The position numbers were made by a program, and so were the translations under genes. Positions 17,442-25,421 of a stretch of 64,000 bases of DNA are shown one piece after another. Each line of letters starts with the position of its first letter. Position 1 is the first letter of the stretch. Origin of the DNA: Fen-1362 sp049516395 (lineage in GTDB: Bacteria; Planctomycetota; Phycisphaerae; Sedimentisphaerales; Anaerobacaceae); NCBI GenBank assembly GCA_049516395.1, contig JBEKTD010000005.1, forward strand, positions 1 to 64,000. The letters run 5' to 3'. The notes under the pieces were generated by a model. That model did no database searches. It was not told where the DNA came from and saw nothing but the letters and a program-made list of their open reading frames with translations.

Positions 17442-18620
17442 TTATTTTTTTGCGCCAGCTTTTTCAAGAAGCAACACAATATCCTCACGGTCATTCTCTT
17501 TTGCTATGCTCAAAGGCGTGTAATCTTTTCCCTCATTGCTCACCTTGACATTGACATCGGCCTTAGCCGTCAGAAGCAGCTTGACGACTTCGGTATGACC
17601 TTCTACAGAGGCTATAAACAGCGGAGTAACGCCGTTGTTGGTTTTCTTGACATTTACATCAGCGCCTTTTTCCAGCAGAAGTTTAACAATATCTGTCCTG
17701 CCTTGCCACGACGCAACCCAAAGAGCAGTTAAACCGATGTTGTCCTTTGCATTTACATCAGCACCTTTTTGCAGGAGGAGTTTGATGATTTCTGCGTGGC
17801 CATTTTGCGATGCAATCCACAAGGCATTTGTGCCGTCGTCGTTTTTCTTAATATTCACATCAGCGCCTTTATCCAGTAGAAGCTTGACGATATCAGTATG
17901 TCCTTCCTGCGATGCTATCCACAAAGCGGTTGCGCCGTCGGTAGTTCTCTTCACACTGATATCGGCGCCTTTTTCCATCAGAAATTTGACAATATCTGTC
18001 CTGCCTTGCCACGACGCAACCCAAAGAGCAGTTAAACCGTTGTTGCTCTTTGCGTTTACATCAGCACCACTTTGCAGTAGGAGTTTGACGACTTCTGCGC
18101 AGCCATTCTGTGATGCAATCCACAATGCCTCTGTGCCGTCGTCGCTTTTTTTAACATTCACATCGGCACCTTTTTCCAATAGACGCCTTACAATCTCTGT
18201 GTGGCCTTCCTGCGACGCCATCCATAGAGCGGTTACGCTGTCGGTTGTTCTTTTTGCATTTGCATCGGCGCCTTTATCCAGCAGAAGCTTGACGACCTCG
18301 GTATGCCCTTTCCACGAAGCTGCCAGCAAAGCGGTTATACCATCCGATGTTCTTTTCGCAGTTACATCGGCGCCTTTTTCGAGGAGATACTTAACGACAT
18401 CCGTATGGCCGTTCTGTGAGGCCATCATCAAAGCAGTTACGCCGTCTTTTGCCCTCATCGTATTTATGTCTGCACCATTGGCAAGAGCCGTTTTAACGGC
18501 CCGCAGATTGCCGTCCTTTGCGGCTTGAAACAGTTGAGCGTTTTTATCTGATACGTCCGCGCCAGCAAAACAAGCTCTTACAAGAGAAATGAACACTATC
18601 GAAAACAGAATTCGTTTCAT
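17442..18620 (-). CDS. Exported ankyrin-repeat protein
   Basis: Predicted 392 residues. Signal peptide at residues 1-18 (MKRILFSIVFISLVRACFA). From residue 30 to the end come about eleven 33-residue ankyrin repeats with the consensus GADVNAK, TALWxASQxGHTDIVKLLL. Repeats are highly alike, two pairs almost identical at the DNA level (NGLTALWVASWQGRTDIVK). Ankyrin repeats bind proteins; a periplasmic or secreted location is inferred from the signal peptide. AAGGA precedes the ATG. Confidence 0.88.
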   Translation of the reverse strand: MKRILFSIVFISLVRACFAGADVSDKNAQLFQAAKDGNLRAVKTALANGADINTMRAKDGVTALMMASQNGHTDVVKYLLEKGADVTAKRTSDGITALLAASWKGHTEVVKLLLDKGADANAKRTTDSVTALWMASQEGHTEIVRRLLEKGADVNVKKSDDGTEALWIASQNGCAEVVKLLLQSGADVNAKSNNGLTALWVASWQGRTDIVKFLMEKGADISVKRTTDGATALWIASQEGHTDIVKLLLDKGADVNIKKNDDGTNALWIASQNGHAEIIKLLLQKGADVNAKDNIGLTALWVASWQGRTDIVKLLLEKGADVNVKKTNNGVTPLFIASVEGHTEVVKLLLTAKADVNVKVSNEGKDYTPLSIAKENDREDIVLLLEKAGAKK

Positions 18621-18651
18621 ACGATTTCCTTTTTATTTTTCCTTATTCTCT

Positions 18652-18716
18652 GTCCGCCTTTGGCGGGCGATATCTGCAACAAAAACTTCTGGATTTCCGC
18701 TTCTGCGGGAATGATA
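18652..18716. repeat. Dispersed hairpin repeats (IPAEAGIQ type)
   Basis: Two small palindromes: CCGCCTTTGGCGG (about 18654-18666) and TTTCCGCTTCTGCGGGAA (about 18692-18709). The second reads on the minus strand as IPAEAEIQ, a variant of IPAEAGIQ, which I recall as a spurious peptide produced by an intergenic repeat common in many environmental genomes. Confidence 0.45.
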
Positions 18717-18728
18717 GTGTAAATTATT

Positions 18729-19622
18729 TTATCTGTTCTCTTTGTGACTATCTTTGTACCGTTTAACAAATTCCGCATATTGTTCAGGCGTGTCGATGCC
18801 GGCACAGGTGTGTTTTACCTTTGCGACAAGTATATCAAAGCCGTTTTCGATAGCACGCAATTGTTCGAGTTTTTCTAATTTTTCCAAAGGCGTCTGAGGC
18901 AGCTTTGTAATTTTGAGCAAAAAATTCCTACGATAAGCATATATACCGATATGACGCAAATAATTCTTTATCTCTCCTATTCCGCCCTGCTGACGGTCAT
19001 ATGGTATGACGGAACGGGAGAAATAAATTGCGATGCCGCAATTAGTTTTGAGTTTTGAGTTTTGAGTTTTGAGTTCACTGCTATCCGCTATACGCTCTAC
19101 GCTGCTCGCTACAACAACCTTTACTATGTTGGGGTCGGCAACTTGTTCTTTTGTCTCGAAATCGGCAACCAGCGTTGCCATTTCACAATTTAGATTTTCT
19201 AATAGAAGTTTTGCGACGGTATCGATATTTGCGGGGTCGATTTCGGGTTCGTCGCCCTGTAAATTCACGACTACGTCGTCAGCGTTTAGCGTATAGCGTA
19301 TGGCGTTTAGTTTTTTGTCTTTTCTATCCGCTATCCGCTGTCCGCTGTCCGCTAACTTTTTTATCGCCTCGGCTATACGGTCTGTGCCGCTTGAGCAATC
19401 AGGGTTAGTCATAATACATTCGGCGCCGAAGGTTTTCGCGGCATCAGCGATTCGTTTGTCGTCCGCGGCGATAATTACCCTGTTTGGTAATTTGGCGAGT
19501 TTGGCCTGCTCATAAACGTGCTGGATGAGAAATTTGCCGGTATCTTTGGCGAGAACTTTAGCTGGGAACCTTGTGGACCCGTAACGGCCTGGAATACAAA
19601 CTATGATTTTTGGTTTTGGCAT
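18729..19622 (-). CDS. kdsB: 3-deoxy-manno-octulosonate cytidylyltransferase with in-frame repeat insertions
   Basis: Predicted 297 residues from ATG 19622 (family about 245-255). KdsB activates Kdo with CTP for lipopolysaccharide synthesis. Motifs: IPGRYGSTRFPAKVL, RVIIAADD, GAECIMTNPDCSSGTDRIAEA, VVVNLQGDEPEIDP, RHIGIYAYRR and the ending EQYAEFVKRY. The surplus of roughly 47 residues is two insertions that are translated heptamer repeats: one between TDRIAEAIKKL and DDVVVNLQGDEP, and one between VVVASSV and NCGIAIYFSR. Both lie at loop positions between conserved strands, so the enzyme may still work. Confidence 0.9.
   Translation of the reverse strand: MPKPKIIVCIPGRYGSTRFPAKVLAKDTGKFLIQHVYEQAKLAKLPNRVIIAADDKRIADAAKTFGAECIMTNPDCSSGTDRIAEAIKKLADSGQRIADRKDKKLNAIRYTLNADDVVVNLQGDEPEIDPANIDTVAKLLLENLNCEMATLVADFETKEQVADPNIVKVVVASSVERIADSSELKTQNSKLKTNCGIAIYFSRSVIPYDRQQGGIGEIKNYLRHIGIYAYRRNFLLKITKLPQTPLEKLEKLEQLRAIENGFDILVAKVKHTCAGIDTPEQYAEFVKRYKDSHKENR
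19044..19110. repeat. Heptamer repeat array inside kdsB (TTTTGAG / TATCCGC types)
   Basis: AGTTTTG repeated four times (19044-19076), followed directly by degenerate units such as TATCCGC, TATACGC, TCTACGC (19077-19110). Total length allows the kdsB frame to stay open. Confidence 0.85.
19280..19355. repeat. Second heptamer repeat array inside kdsB (TTTAGCG / TGTCCGC types)
   Basis: GCGTTTAGCGTATAGCGTAT and following bases are units of seven (TTTAGCG, TATAGCG, TATGGCG), then a T-rich joint, then TATCCGC, TATCCGC, TGTCCGC, TGTCCGC. The unit families partly match those in the first array. Confidence 0.85.
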
Positions 19623-19840
19623 TGCCGGTAGTTTTTTTTCCAAACTACAGCTACAGTATATTACCAGCATTACCCGCTGATGTCAAGACAGGCAAATCAA
19701 AAATTTGCGATAATATTTAAGAAAGAGCGGACAGGAAAAATACTTTACAAGCGGGCGATTAAATGGAAAATAGCCGACGGTTTGAAGGTATATAAACATT
19801 CGTCAGAGCTATTACTAAAAAAGCAGGAGAGCAAACCGAT

Positions 19841-22039
19841 ATGAAGCTACTGAAGAATCTATGTATAGCGGCATTTTTGTTTGTTTTTTTGATGCCATTC
19901 AAAACCGCAACAGCCGCCACCGGAGGCACAGCATCCCATCTGCTTACTCTGTCTCCGATAGATATGGTCATAATAGCGATTTACTTTGTGGTAGTGCTCG
20001 CGATAGGTTTTTATCTGAAAAAATATACCAGCACGGGCGATGACTTTTTTATGGCGGGCCGGAAAATGACGGCCTGGATTGCCGGTCTGAGTTTCATCTC
20101 GGCCAATTTAAGCTCGCTGGAAACGATGGGCTGGTCGGCAATGGCGTATCAGTACGGGATGTTAGGCGCACACGCATACCTGATAGGCGCGATACCCGCG
20201 ATACTGTTTTTAGCCATTGTTATGATGCCGTTTTATTATATTTGCAGAACACACTCAGTGCCCGGTTATTTGAAGCTGCGATACGGAGAAGGTCCGAGGG
20301 CGCTGGCAGGCATCTCGTTTACGTTCCTGACAGTGATGGTCAGCGGCGCCAGTATGTTCGCAATGGCGAAAATCCTCAACCTGCTGCTTGGCTGGAATAT
20401 GAACGTGAGCATCTGGGTATCGTCGATAACAGTCGGCATCTACGTGTTCTTAGGCGGCTTGCTGTCGGCAGTATTTAATGAGGTGCTGCAATTCTTTTTA
20501 ATATGGCTGGGAACGATTTTGGTTCCCATTCTTGGAATCATCAGCGCCGGCGGATGGACCAAGATGCTGGAAACCGCGCAGAAGAATGCGGCGATAATCC
20601 ACCCGACGGTACAGAACGCCGACTTCACCAGCTTATGGCGCAACCTTGGGTCATTCGATACGAACCCGATGGGCATCGACTGGTTCGGGATGGTCTTCGG
20701 CTTAGGATTAGCCGTGAGCTTCGGCTACTGGTGCACGGACTTCTTACAGGTTCAGCGAGTCATCATTGCCAAGGACCTGCGTTCTGCCCAGAATGGCACG
20801 GTCATCGGGGCAATGCTCAAGATGCTTGTGCCGATTATCGTAACCATCCCCGGTCTGCTGGGGCTGGCAGTGCTGCTCAATCCGAACGGAACTCCAATGA
20901 TATTAGTGCCGGAGAGCGACCCGCGAGCCAACATTACTTGTCGCACATTCAACGATGTGCTGCCTCTGCTGATGGGCCAATACCTCGGTCCCGGTCTTCT
21001 GGGACTGGGGGTAACAGCGATGATTGCCGGCTTTATGTCGGGTATGGCAGGCAACGTCAGCGCATTTGCAACGGTATGGACTTATGACGTTTATAAACCG
21101 TTGCTGAACAGGAAAGGCAGCGACAAGCACTATCTGAGTATGGGCCGATGGTGTTCGATACTGGGTGTGCTGATATCTATTGCCACCGCTTACGCTCTGT
21201 TTTATTTCTCGAACATTCTTGAGTTCCTGCAGGTGCTTGTGTTCTTCTTCATCGTACCGCTGTTCGGCACGATCATCCTAGGGATGTTGTGGAAGCGAGC
21301 TACACCCGCGGGCGGTTTCTGGGGATTTCTCGCTGCAATAATCGTGTCTATGAGTATGTGGGTTTTCGTTCACACGTTCCCCGAAAGTTCCAGGCCGCAT
21401 CCCTCGGTTGTCATCAGCAATAATGCCGTGGTATCAGTGGTAAAACAGGACGGCGACAAGATATCGCAGGTGATAATCGAAAGCGGCCAAATCCGGACCA
21501 CGAACGTCGCAATACCGCTCGAAGCCGGCAAAGAGCCGGTAACGTCGGGTCAGTATGTGGCGCCGCAGACAGGCATTGAGCTGTCCGGCGTGGTGAAAGA
21601 TGGTTCTATCGCCAAGAACCTGCGAGTGCTCGTCCCAGACGCGGTAGAGGCAGACACCAAACAGCACACCAAGTTCGGCGTGGAGGGTATTTCCCTGGTG
21701 CTCAAGCCCGGCGTGACGATTCAAGCGTCATATATCGCGAAAAAATTCGACGCTGCGGCGTTCAACCCGGCGTACACAAAATACGTGGCCCGCTCCGAAA
21801 AGGCCAAGCCGATGGCCGTCAATATGTATAGCGCGTTCTGGTCGCTGCTGGTGTGCCTTAGCGTAACGATTGGGGTAAGTATTTTCACCAAACCCAAACC
21901 GGTCGAGGAATTGAAGAACCTGGTGATGGGCCTGACGGATATCCCGGATGAGGGACCGTGCCCGTGGTATCACAGCCCGAAACTCTGGGCAGCGGCCGTG
22001 TTCATCGCGCTGGTAGTCATAAACATCATATTCTGGTAA
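19841..22039 (+). CDS. Sodium/solute symporter (SSS family) with large extracytoplasmic insert
   Basis: Predicted 732 residues. An N-terminal signal-like helix is followed by SSS helices: MVIIAIYFVVVLAIGFYLKK, FFMAGRKMTAWIAGLSFISA, NLSSLETMGWSAMAYQYG, WCTDFLQVQRVIIAKD and GFMSGMAGNVSAFATVW, all typical of the SGLT/SSS fold. Between two late helices (about residues 510-660) sits a soluble beta-rich domain not present in classical members, then a final pair of helices. AGGAG lies 10 bases before ATG. The 71-residue membrane protein starts 10 bases downstream, so they form an operon. Substrate unknown; nearby fucU-fucI make L-fucose or a related sugar a reasonable guess. Confidence 0.88.
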   Translation: MKLLKNLCIAAFLFVFLMPFKTATAATGGTASHLLTLSPIDMVIIAIYFVVVLAIGFYLKKYTSTGDDFFMAGRKMTAWIAGLSFISANLSSLETMGWSAMAYQYGMLGAHAYLIGAIPAILFLAIVMMPFYYICRTHSVPGYLKLRYGEGPRALAGISFTFLTVMVSGASMFAMAKILNLLLGWNMNVSIWVSSITVGIYVFLGGLLSAVFNEVLQFFLIWLGTILVPILGIISAGGWTKMLETAQKNAAIIHPTVQNADFTSLWRNLGSFDTNPMGIDWFGMVFGLGLAVSFGYWCTDFLQVQRVIIAKDLRSAQNGTVIGAMLKMLVPIIVTIPGLLGLAVLLNPNGTPMILVPESDPRANITCRTFNDVLPLLMGQYLGPGLLGLGVTAMIAGFMSGMAGNVSAFATVWTYDVYKPLLNRKGSDKHYLSMGRWCSILGVLISIATAYALFYFSNILEFLQVLVFFFIVPLFGTIILGMLWKRATPAGGFWGFLAAIIVSMSMWVFVHTFPESSRPHPSVVISNNAVVSVVKQDGDKISQVIIESGQIRTTNVAIPLEAGKEPVTSGQYVAPQTGIELSGVVKDGSIAKNLRVLVPDAVEADTKQHTKFGVEGISLVLKPGVTIQASYIAKKFDAAAFNPAYTKYVARSEKAKPMAVNMYSAFWSLLVCLSVTIGVSIFTKPKPVEELKNLVMGLTDIPDEGPCPWYHSPKLWAAAVFIALVVINIIFW

Positions 22040-22049
22040 GGAGCAATAT

Positions 22050-22265
22050 ATGCATAACGAACATCAAATTCCTATATGGTTCTTCATTGGCCTGCTACTG
22101 ACGGTATATGGCGTTCTGATACTCGGATGCGGCATATACAACGTAATCTATCCGCCTGAGAATCCCGTGAAGCTGGCAAATCTGCACGCGGATATCTGGT
22201 GGGGCATTCTGCTTTTGGTAATTGGACTGATTTACAGTATTAAGTACAGGCCGTCCAAAGGGTAA
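22050..22265 (+). CDS. Small two-helix membrane protein, symporter partner
   Basis: Predicted 71 residues with helices at about 9-30 (WFFIGLLLTVYGVLILGCGIY) and 47-63 (WWGILLLVIGLIYSIKY), joined by PPENPVKLANLHADI. AAGGAG precedes the ATG. Its position directly behind the symporter suggests a subunit or assembly factor. A shortened copy of its C-terminal part lies at 24786-24935. Confidence 0.75.
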   Translation: MHNEHQIPIWFFIGLLLTVYGVLILGCGIYNVIYPPENPVKLANLHADIWWGILLLVIGLIYSIKYRPSKG

Positions 22266-22409
22266 GCCATGCGTTGTTCTGGAGCAATTGGTGCGGTAAG
22301 AATCTGAGGAGGAATCGCTTTTGCTTTCTTTTCAAGACCTTTACCGTTTGAAGTATGCTCGACACACCACAAGACTGGGTCCCAAAATAAACCTGCTGTT
22401 GAAAAATCA

Positions 22410-23477
22410 TCACTTCAATTCTTCATCAAAAACAACGGCAACTTTACCGCATTTGCCGCTGGCCATGAGCGAATAAGCTTCGCTAACCTTGTCCAGCGGA
22501 AAACGATGAGTAATCAGTTTGTCCGGATGAAGATTCCAGCGTACAAGCCGCTCTACCAGTTCTTCCATCCGCCAGATATTGGTTACCCATGAACCGTAGA
22601 TTGTCTTCTGGTCATGGATAATATCTGGCGACGGCTGGAATTCACACGTGCCGCCTTCACCAAGGAAGACTATCCTGCCCCATTTGCGGGTGGCCTGGAT
22701 ACAAACCAGACGCGCCTTGTTGTTGGCTGAACAATCCACCGAACGCTCGACGCCCATACCACCCGTCAAATCTTTAACCTGCCTGACATTGTCCGCCCCG
22801 GTCTCGAGCACTTCATAAAACAATCCCAAATCCCGAGCTATCCTGATGCGTTCGTCTATGACCTCGATGCCGATAATCTTTTGAGCTCCCATCGCTTTAC
22901 ACAGCATTGCTGTTGCCAGGCCAACCGGCCCAAGGCCCGTTACTAATACTGAGTCATCACCGCAGATACAGATTTTTTCCAGACCTTCGTAAACTGTCCC
23001 GAATCCACAAGCCACCTGGGCGCCGTCAGAATACGACAATACATCAGGCAGCAAAACCAGGTCTTTTTCCTCTGCAAGCATGTACTCAGCCATGCCGCCG
23101 TCGCGCTGCCAGCCGTATGCCCGTCGGTATTTCTGGCTCGTGCAGGAAATCATATAACCCCGACGACAATCATTACACAAACCGCAGCCGGAGATGTGAT
23201 AAATAATCACACGGTCATTTTGTTTGAAACGCCTACATCCCGGCCCGACTTCAACAATCTGACCGCACGGTTCATGACCGGCGATCATGCCCGGCTGATA
23301 GCCCTCCGGACCTTTTCCAAGATGTTTGCGATAAATGCAGCGAATATCAGAGCCACAGATAGTTGAGGACTTCATTTTGACCAGCACTTCACCGTGTCCC
23401 GGCGTCGGGATATCAAATGCCTTCAGTTCAACCGTACTGTTACCAGGTAAGACCGCACCTTTCATTTTGCCATTCAT
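22410..23477 (-). CDS. Zinc-dependent medium-chain alcohol/polyol dehydrogenase
   Basis: Predicted 355 residues from ATG 23477; TTG 23513 is an in-frame alternative. Catalytic zinc site: TICGSD and AGHEPCG. Structural zinc lobe: CGLCNDCRRGYMISC with four Cys. NAD-binding GLGPVGLATAMLCKAMG. This is the sorbitol/threonine dehydrogenase branch of the MDR superfamily. It follows the aldo/keto reductase gene closely (about 45 bases), forming a two-gene minus-strand operon that converges on the symporter operon. Substrate not determinable; oxidation of a sugar or sugar alcohol is plausible from context. Confidence 0.88.
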   Translation of the reverse strand: MNGKMKGAVLPGNSTVELKAFDIPTPGHGEVLVKMKSSTICGSDIRCIYRKHLGKGPEGYQPGMIAGHEPCGQIVEVGPGCRRFKQNDRVIIYHISGCGLCNDCRRGYMISCTSQKYRRAYGWQRDGGMAEYMLAEEKDLVLLPDVLSYSDGAQVACGFGTVYEGLEKICICGDDSVLVTGLGPVGLATAMLCKAMGAQKIIGIEVIDERIRIARDLGLFYEVLETGADNVRQVKDLTGGMGVERSVDCSANNKARLVCIQATRKWGRIVFLGEGGTCEFQPSPDIIHDQKTIYGSWVTNIWRMEELVERLVRWNLHPDKLITHRFPLDKVSEAYSLMASGKCGKVAVVFDEELK

Positions 23478-23522
23478 ATATTCTCTTGCGCTCCTGATAT
23501 TATCATCTTCCAAATGTTGTCT

Positions 23523-24545
23523 TTACGCGGGAGTAATTTTTCCATTTATATCCCAGAGGTCCTCCCAGCTTTGATTATCCTTCCATAAAAATACCTGGCC
23601 CTTTATCAACCGGCATCCCTTGTCAATCTTCGCGAGTTCAGCCATATCCTTCTGGGTTAAGGGTTCGCTGACCACAGCTTCCAAATTGTCCTGGTAATGA
23701 TTAACTGAAAATGGAATAGGAATTTGCCCGCGTTGGATAGCCCATTTGATACACACAATTGCCGGACGTATTCCATGCTTCTGTGCGATTTTAATAACTA
23801 CGGGGTCTTCAACGTCCACAGTATCATCTTCAGTCCTGTCACGCTGGGGGCGACCGGGTGAACCGATAGGAGAGTATCCTATGGGCTGAATTTTATTGTC
23901 CAGGCAATACTGGAACAGTTCCGGCTGCTGGAAATGCGGATGCAGTTCCATTTCATTACACACCGGCTTAATCTTGGCATCACGCAACAGCAGTTCCAAC
24001 TTAGGAATGGTCATATTTGATGTTCCGATATTTTTGACAAGCCCCATCTCCACCAACCCTTCCATCTGACGCCATGTTTTCATATAGTTCTTGTGAATGT
24101 ACGGCTTGGCATCCTTGCTGCGTGAAGCCACATCACACCCCGGCGGGTGGTAATTCGGAAAAGGCCAATGAACCAGATATAAGTCTAAATAATCTAATTG
24201 AAGGTCTTTAAGCGTTTTTTTGCATGATTCAATCACTTTATCATGCATATCGTTCCATACTTTCGACGTAATCCACAGTTCTTGACGATCGACTTCGCCG
24301 CTTTGAAGAATATTGCTTAATACTTCGCCGATCTGCCGTTCATTTCCATAGACTGATGCACAGTCAATATGACGATAACCTGCAGCAACAGCACCTCTGA
24401 CCACTTCGGCAACCTTTTGAGGAGTGACATGGTCTGAACCAAAAGTGCCTAGCCCGATAACTGGAATTTTAGCTCCCATAGACAGGACTTTTTTGGGAAT
24501 ACGGCTGGGGTCGATACCATCGCTGGCTATCTTAAAAGCAACCAT
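23523..24545 (-). CDS. Aldo/keto reductase
   Basis: Predicted 340 residues. All four catalytic residues are visible: Asp 61 and Tyr 66 (HIDCASVYGNE), Lys 95 (ITSKVWND) and His 126 (YLVHWPFP). NIGTSNMTI, CNEMELHPHFQQ and IPIPFSVN are further family signatures. It reduces or oxidises carbonyl compounds with NAD(P)H in the cytoplasm. AGGAAG is 7 bases before ATG 24545. With the MDR dehydrogenase it could handle a product of sugar breakdown, for example lactaldehyde from fuculose phosphate, but this is only context. Confidence 0.9.
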   Translation of the reverse strand: MVAFKIASDGIDPSRIPKKVLSMGAKIPVIGLGTFGSDHVTPQKVAEVVRGAVAAGYRHIDCASVYGNERQIGEVLSNILQSGEVDRQELWITSKVWNDMHDKVIESCKKTLKDLQLDYLDLYLVHWPFPNYHPPGCDVASRSKDAKPYIHKNYMKTWRQMEGLVEMGLVKNIGTSNMTIPKLELLLRDAKIKPVCNEMELHPHFQQPELFQYCLDNKIQPIGYSPIGSPGRPQRDRTEDDTVDVEDPVVIKIAQKHGIRPAIVCIKWAIQRGQIPIPFSVNHYQDNLEAVVSEPLTQKDMAELAKIDKGCRLIKGQVFLWKDNQSWEDLWDINGKITPA

Positions 24546-24785
24546 AAGATCTTCCTAATCACCTTTTTAATCTCGGTTTGGTGCCGAGCCCAAACGGAAT
24601 TGAATAGACATCTTCCACTTTTTCTTGAGCATAGTAACGGACAAGGGTTATAAGAATCAATAGAATATAAAATTGCTTTTGAGCGACGTCAAGTACTTTC
24701 CCCCATTAACTTTGGGATGTTCCTTTTCAATTTTTTTTGTTTTTGCTTGAAAAGTTGCACAAATTTGGTTTGATATTTATTTGAT

Positions 24786-24935
24786 ATGAGGCAGATTAAC
24801 CGTAAAATCAAAAATTTGCCCGAACATCCGGTGAAGCTGGCAAATATGCACGCTGACTTATGGTGGGGAATTCTGCTTTTGGTAATCGGGCTGATTTCCG
24901 TCGTTAAATACCGGCCATCCAAAAAGCAGCGATAA
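24786..24935 (+). pseudogene. Truncated copy of the symporter-associated small membrane protein
   Basis: A 49-codon frame with an unrelated first ten codons followed by LPEHPVKLANMHADLWWGIL and a helix ending SVVKYRPSKKQR. This matches residues about 35-70 of the protein at 22050-22265 at both protein and DNA level; the first transmembrane helix is missing and there is no ribosome binding site. It lies 29 bases before fucU, which suggests that a second symporter operon once preceded fucU. Confidence 0.72.
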
Positions 24936-24964
24936 TCATTTATTTTTATGGGGCTTGAAAAAAT

Positions 24965-25390
24965 ATGCTTAAAAATATTCCTGCGATAATATCTCCGGAC
25001 TTGATGAAGACTCTTATGGAGATGGGACACGGCGACGAAATTGTTTTGGCGGACGGCAATTTCCCCGCCGCAAGCGTCGCGCAACGACTTATCAGGTGCG
25101 ATGGACACGGCGTCTGCGAGATTTTAGAAGCAGTCCTGAAGTTTTTCCCGCTCGACCAGTATGTTGAACGCCCCGTCGCACTGATGGCGGTTGTACCGGG
25201 AGACAAAACAAAGCCGACCATCTGGGAGGAATACCGCAAAATAATCAAGGCGAGCGGCGAAAAATTCTCCGATTTTGAGTTTGTCGAAAGATTCGCATTT
25301 TACGAGAAAGCCAAAAAGGCATACGCGGTCGTCGCCAGCGGCGAGAAGGCCCTGTACGCGAATATAATCCTTAAAAAAGGCGTTTTATAA
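24965..25390 (+). CDS. fucU: L-fucose mutarotase (RbsD/FucU family)
   Basis: Predicted 141 residues, the normal size. MLKNIPAIISPDLMKTLMEM and GHGDEIVLADGNFPA with its catalytic-region His and Asp are the family signature; IRCDGHGVCEILEAVLKFFP and a terminal ALYANIILKKGV follow. FucU interconverts the anomers of L-fucose ahead of the isomerase, which begins 31 bases downstream. The pairing with fucI supports fucose rather than ribose. Confidence 0.9.
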   Translation: MLKNIPAIISPDLMKTLMEMGHGDEIVLADGNFPAASVAQRLIRCDGHGVCEILEAVLKFFPLDQYVERPVALMAVVPGDKTKPTIWEEYRKIIKASGEKFSDFEFVERFAFYEKAKKAYAVVASGEKALYANIILKKGVL

Positions 25391-25421
25391 TCCTCGATTG
25401 AATTATCAGGGAGATTTGACG

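Noticed and set aside
17635..18528. Ser/Leu-rich + strand frame of about 297 codons
   Set aside because: Antisense of the ankyrin repeats; its periodicity merely mirrors them.
17635..19355. CRISPR array
   Set aside because: The repeats here are translated ankyrin repeats and contiguous heptamers without unique spacers; no cas genes are seen.
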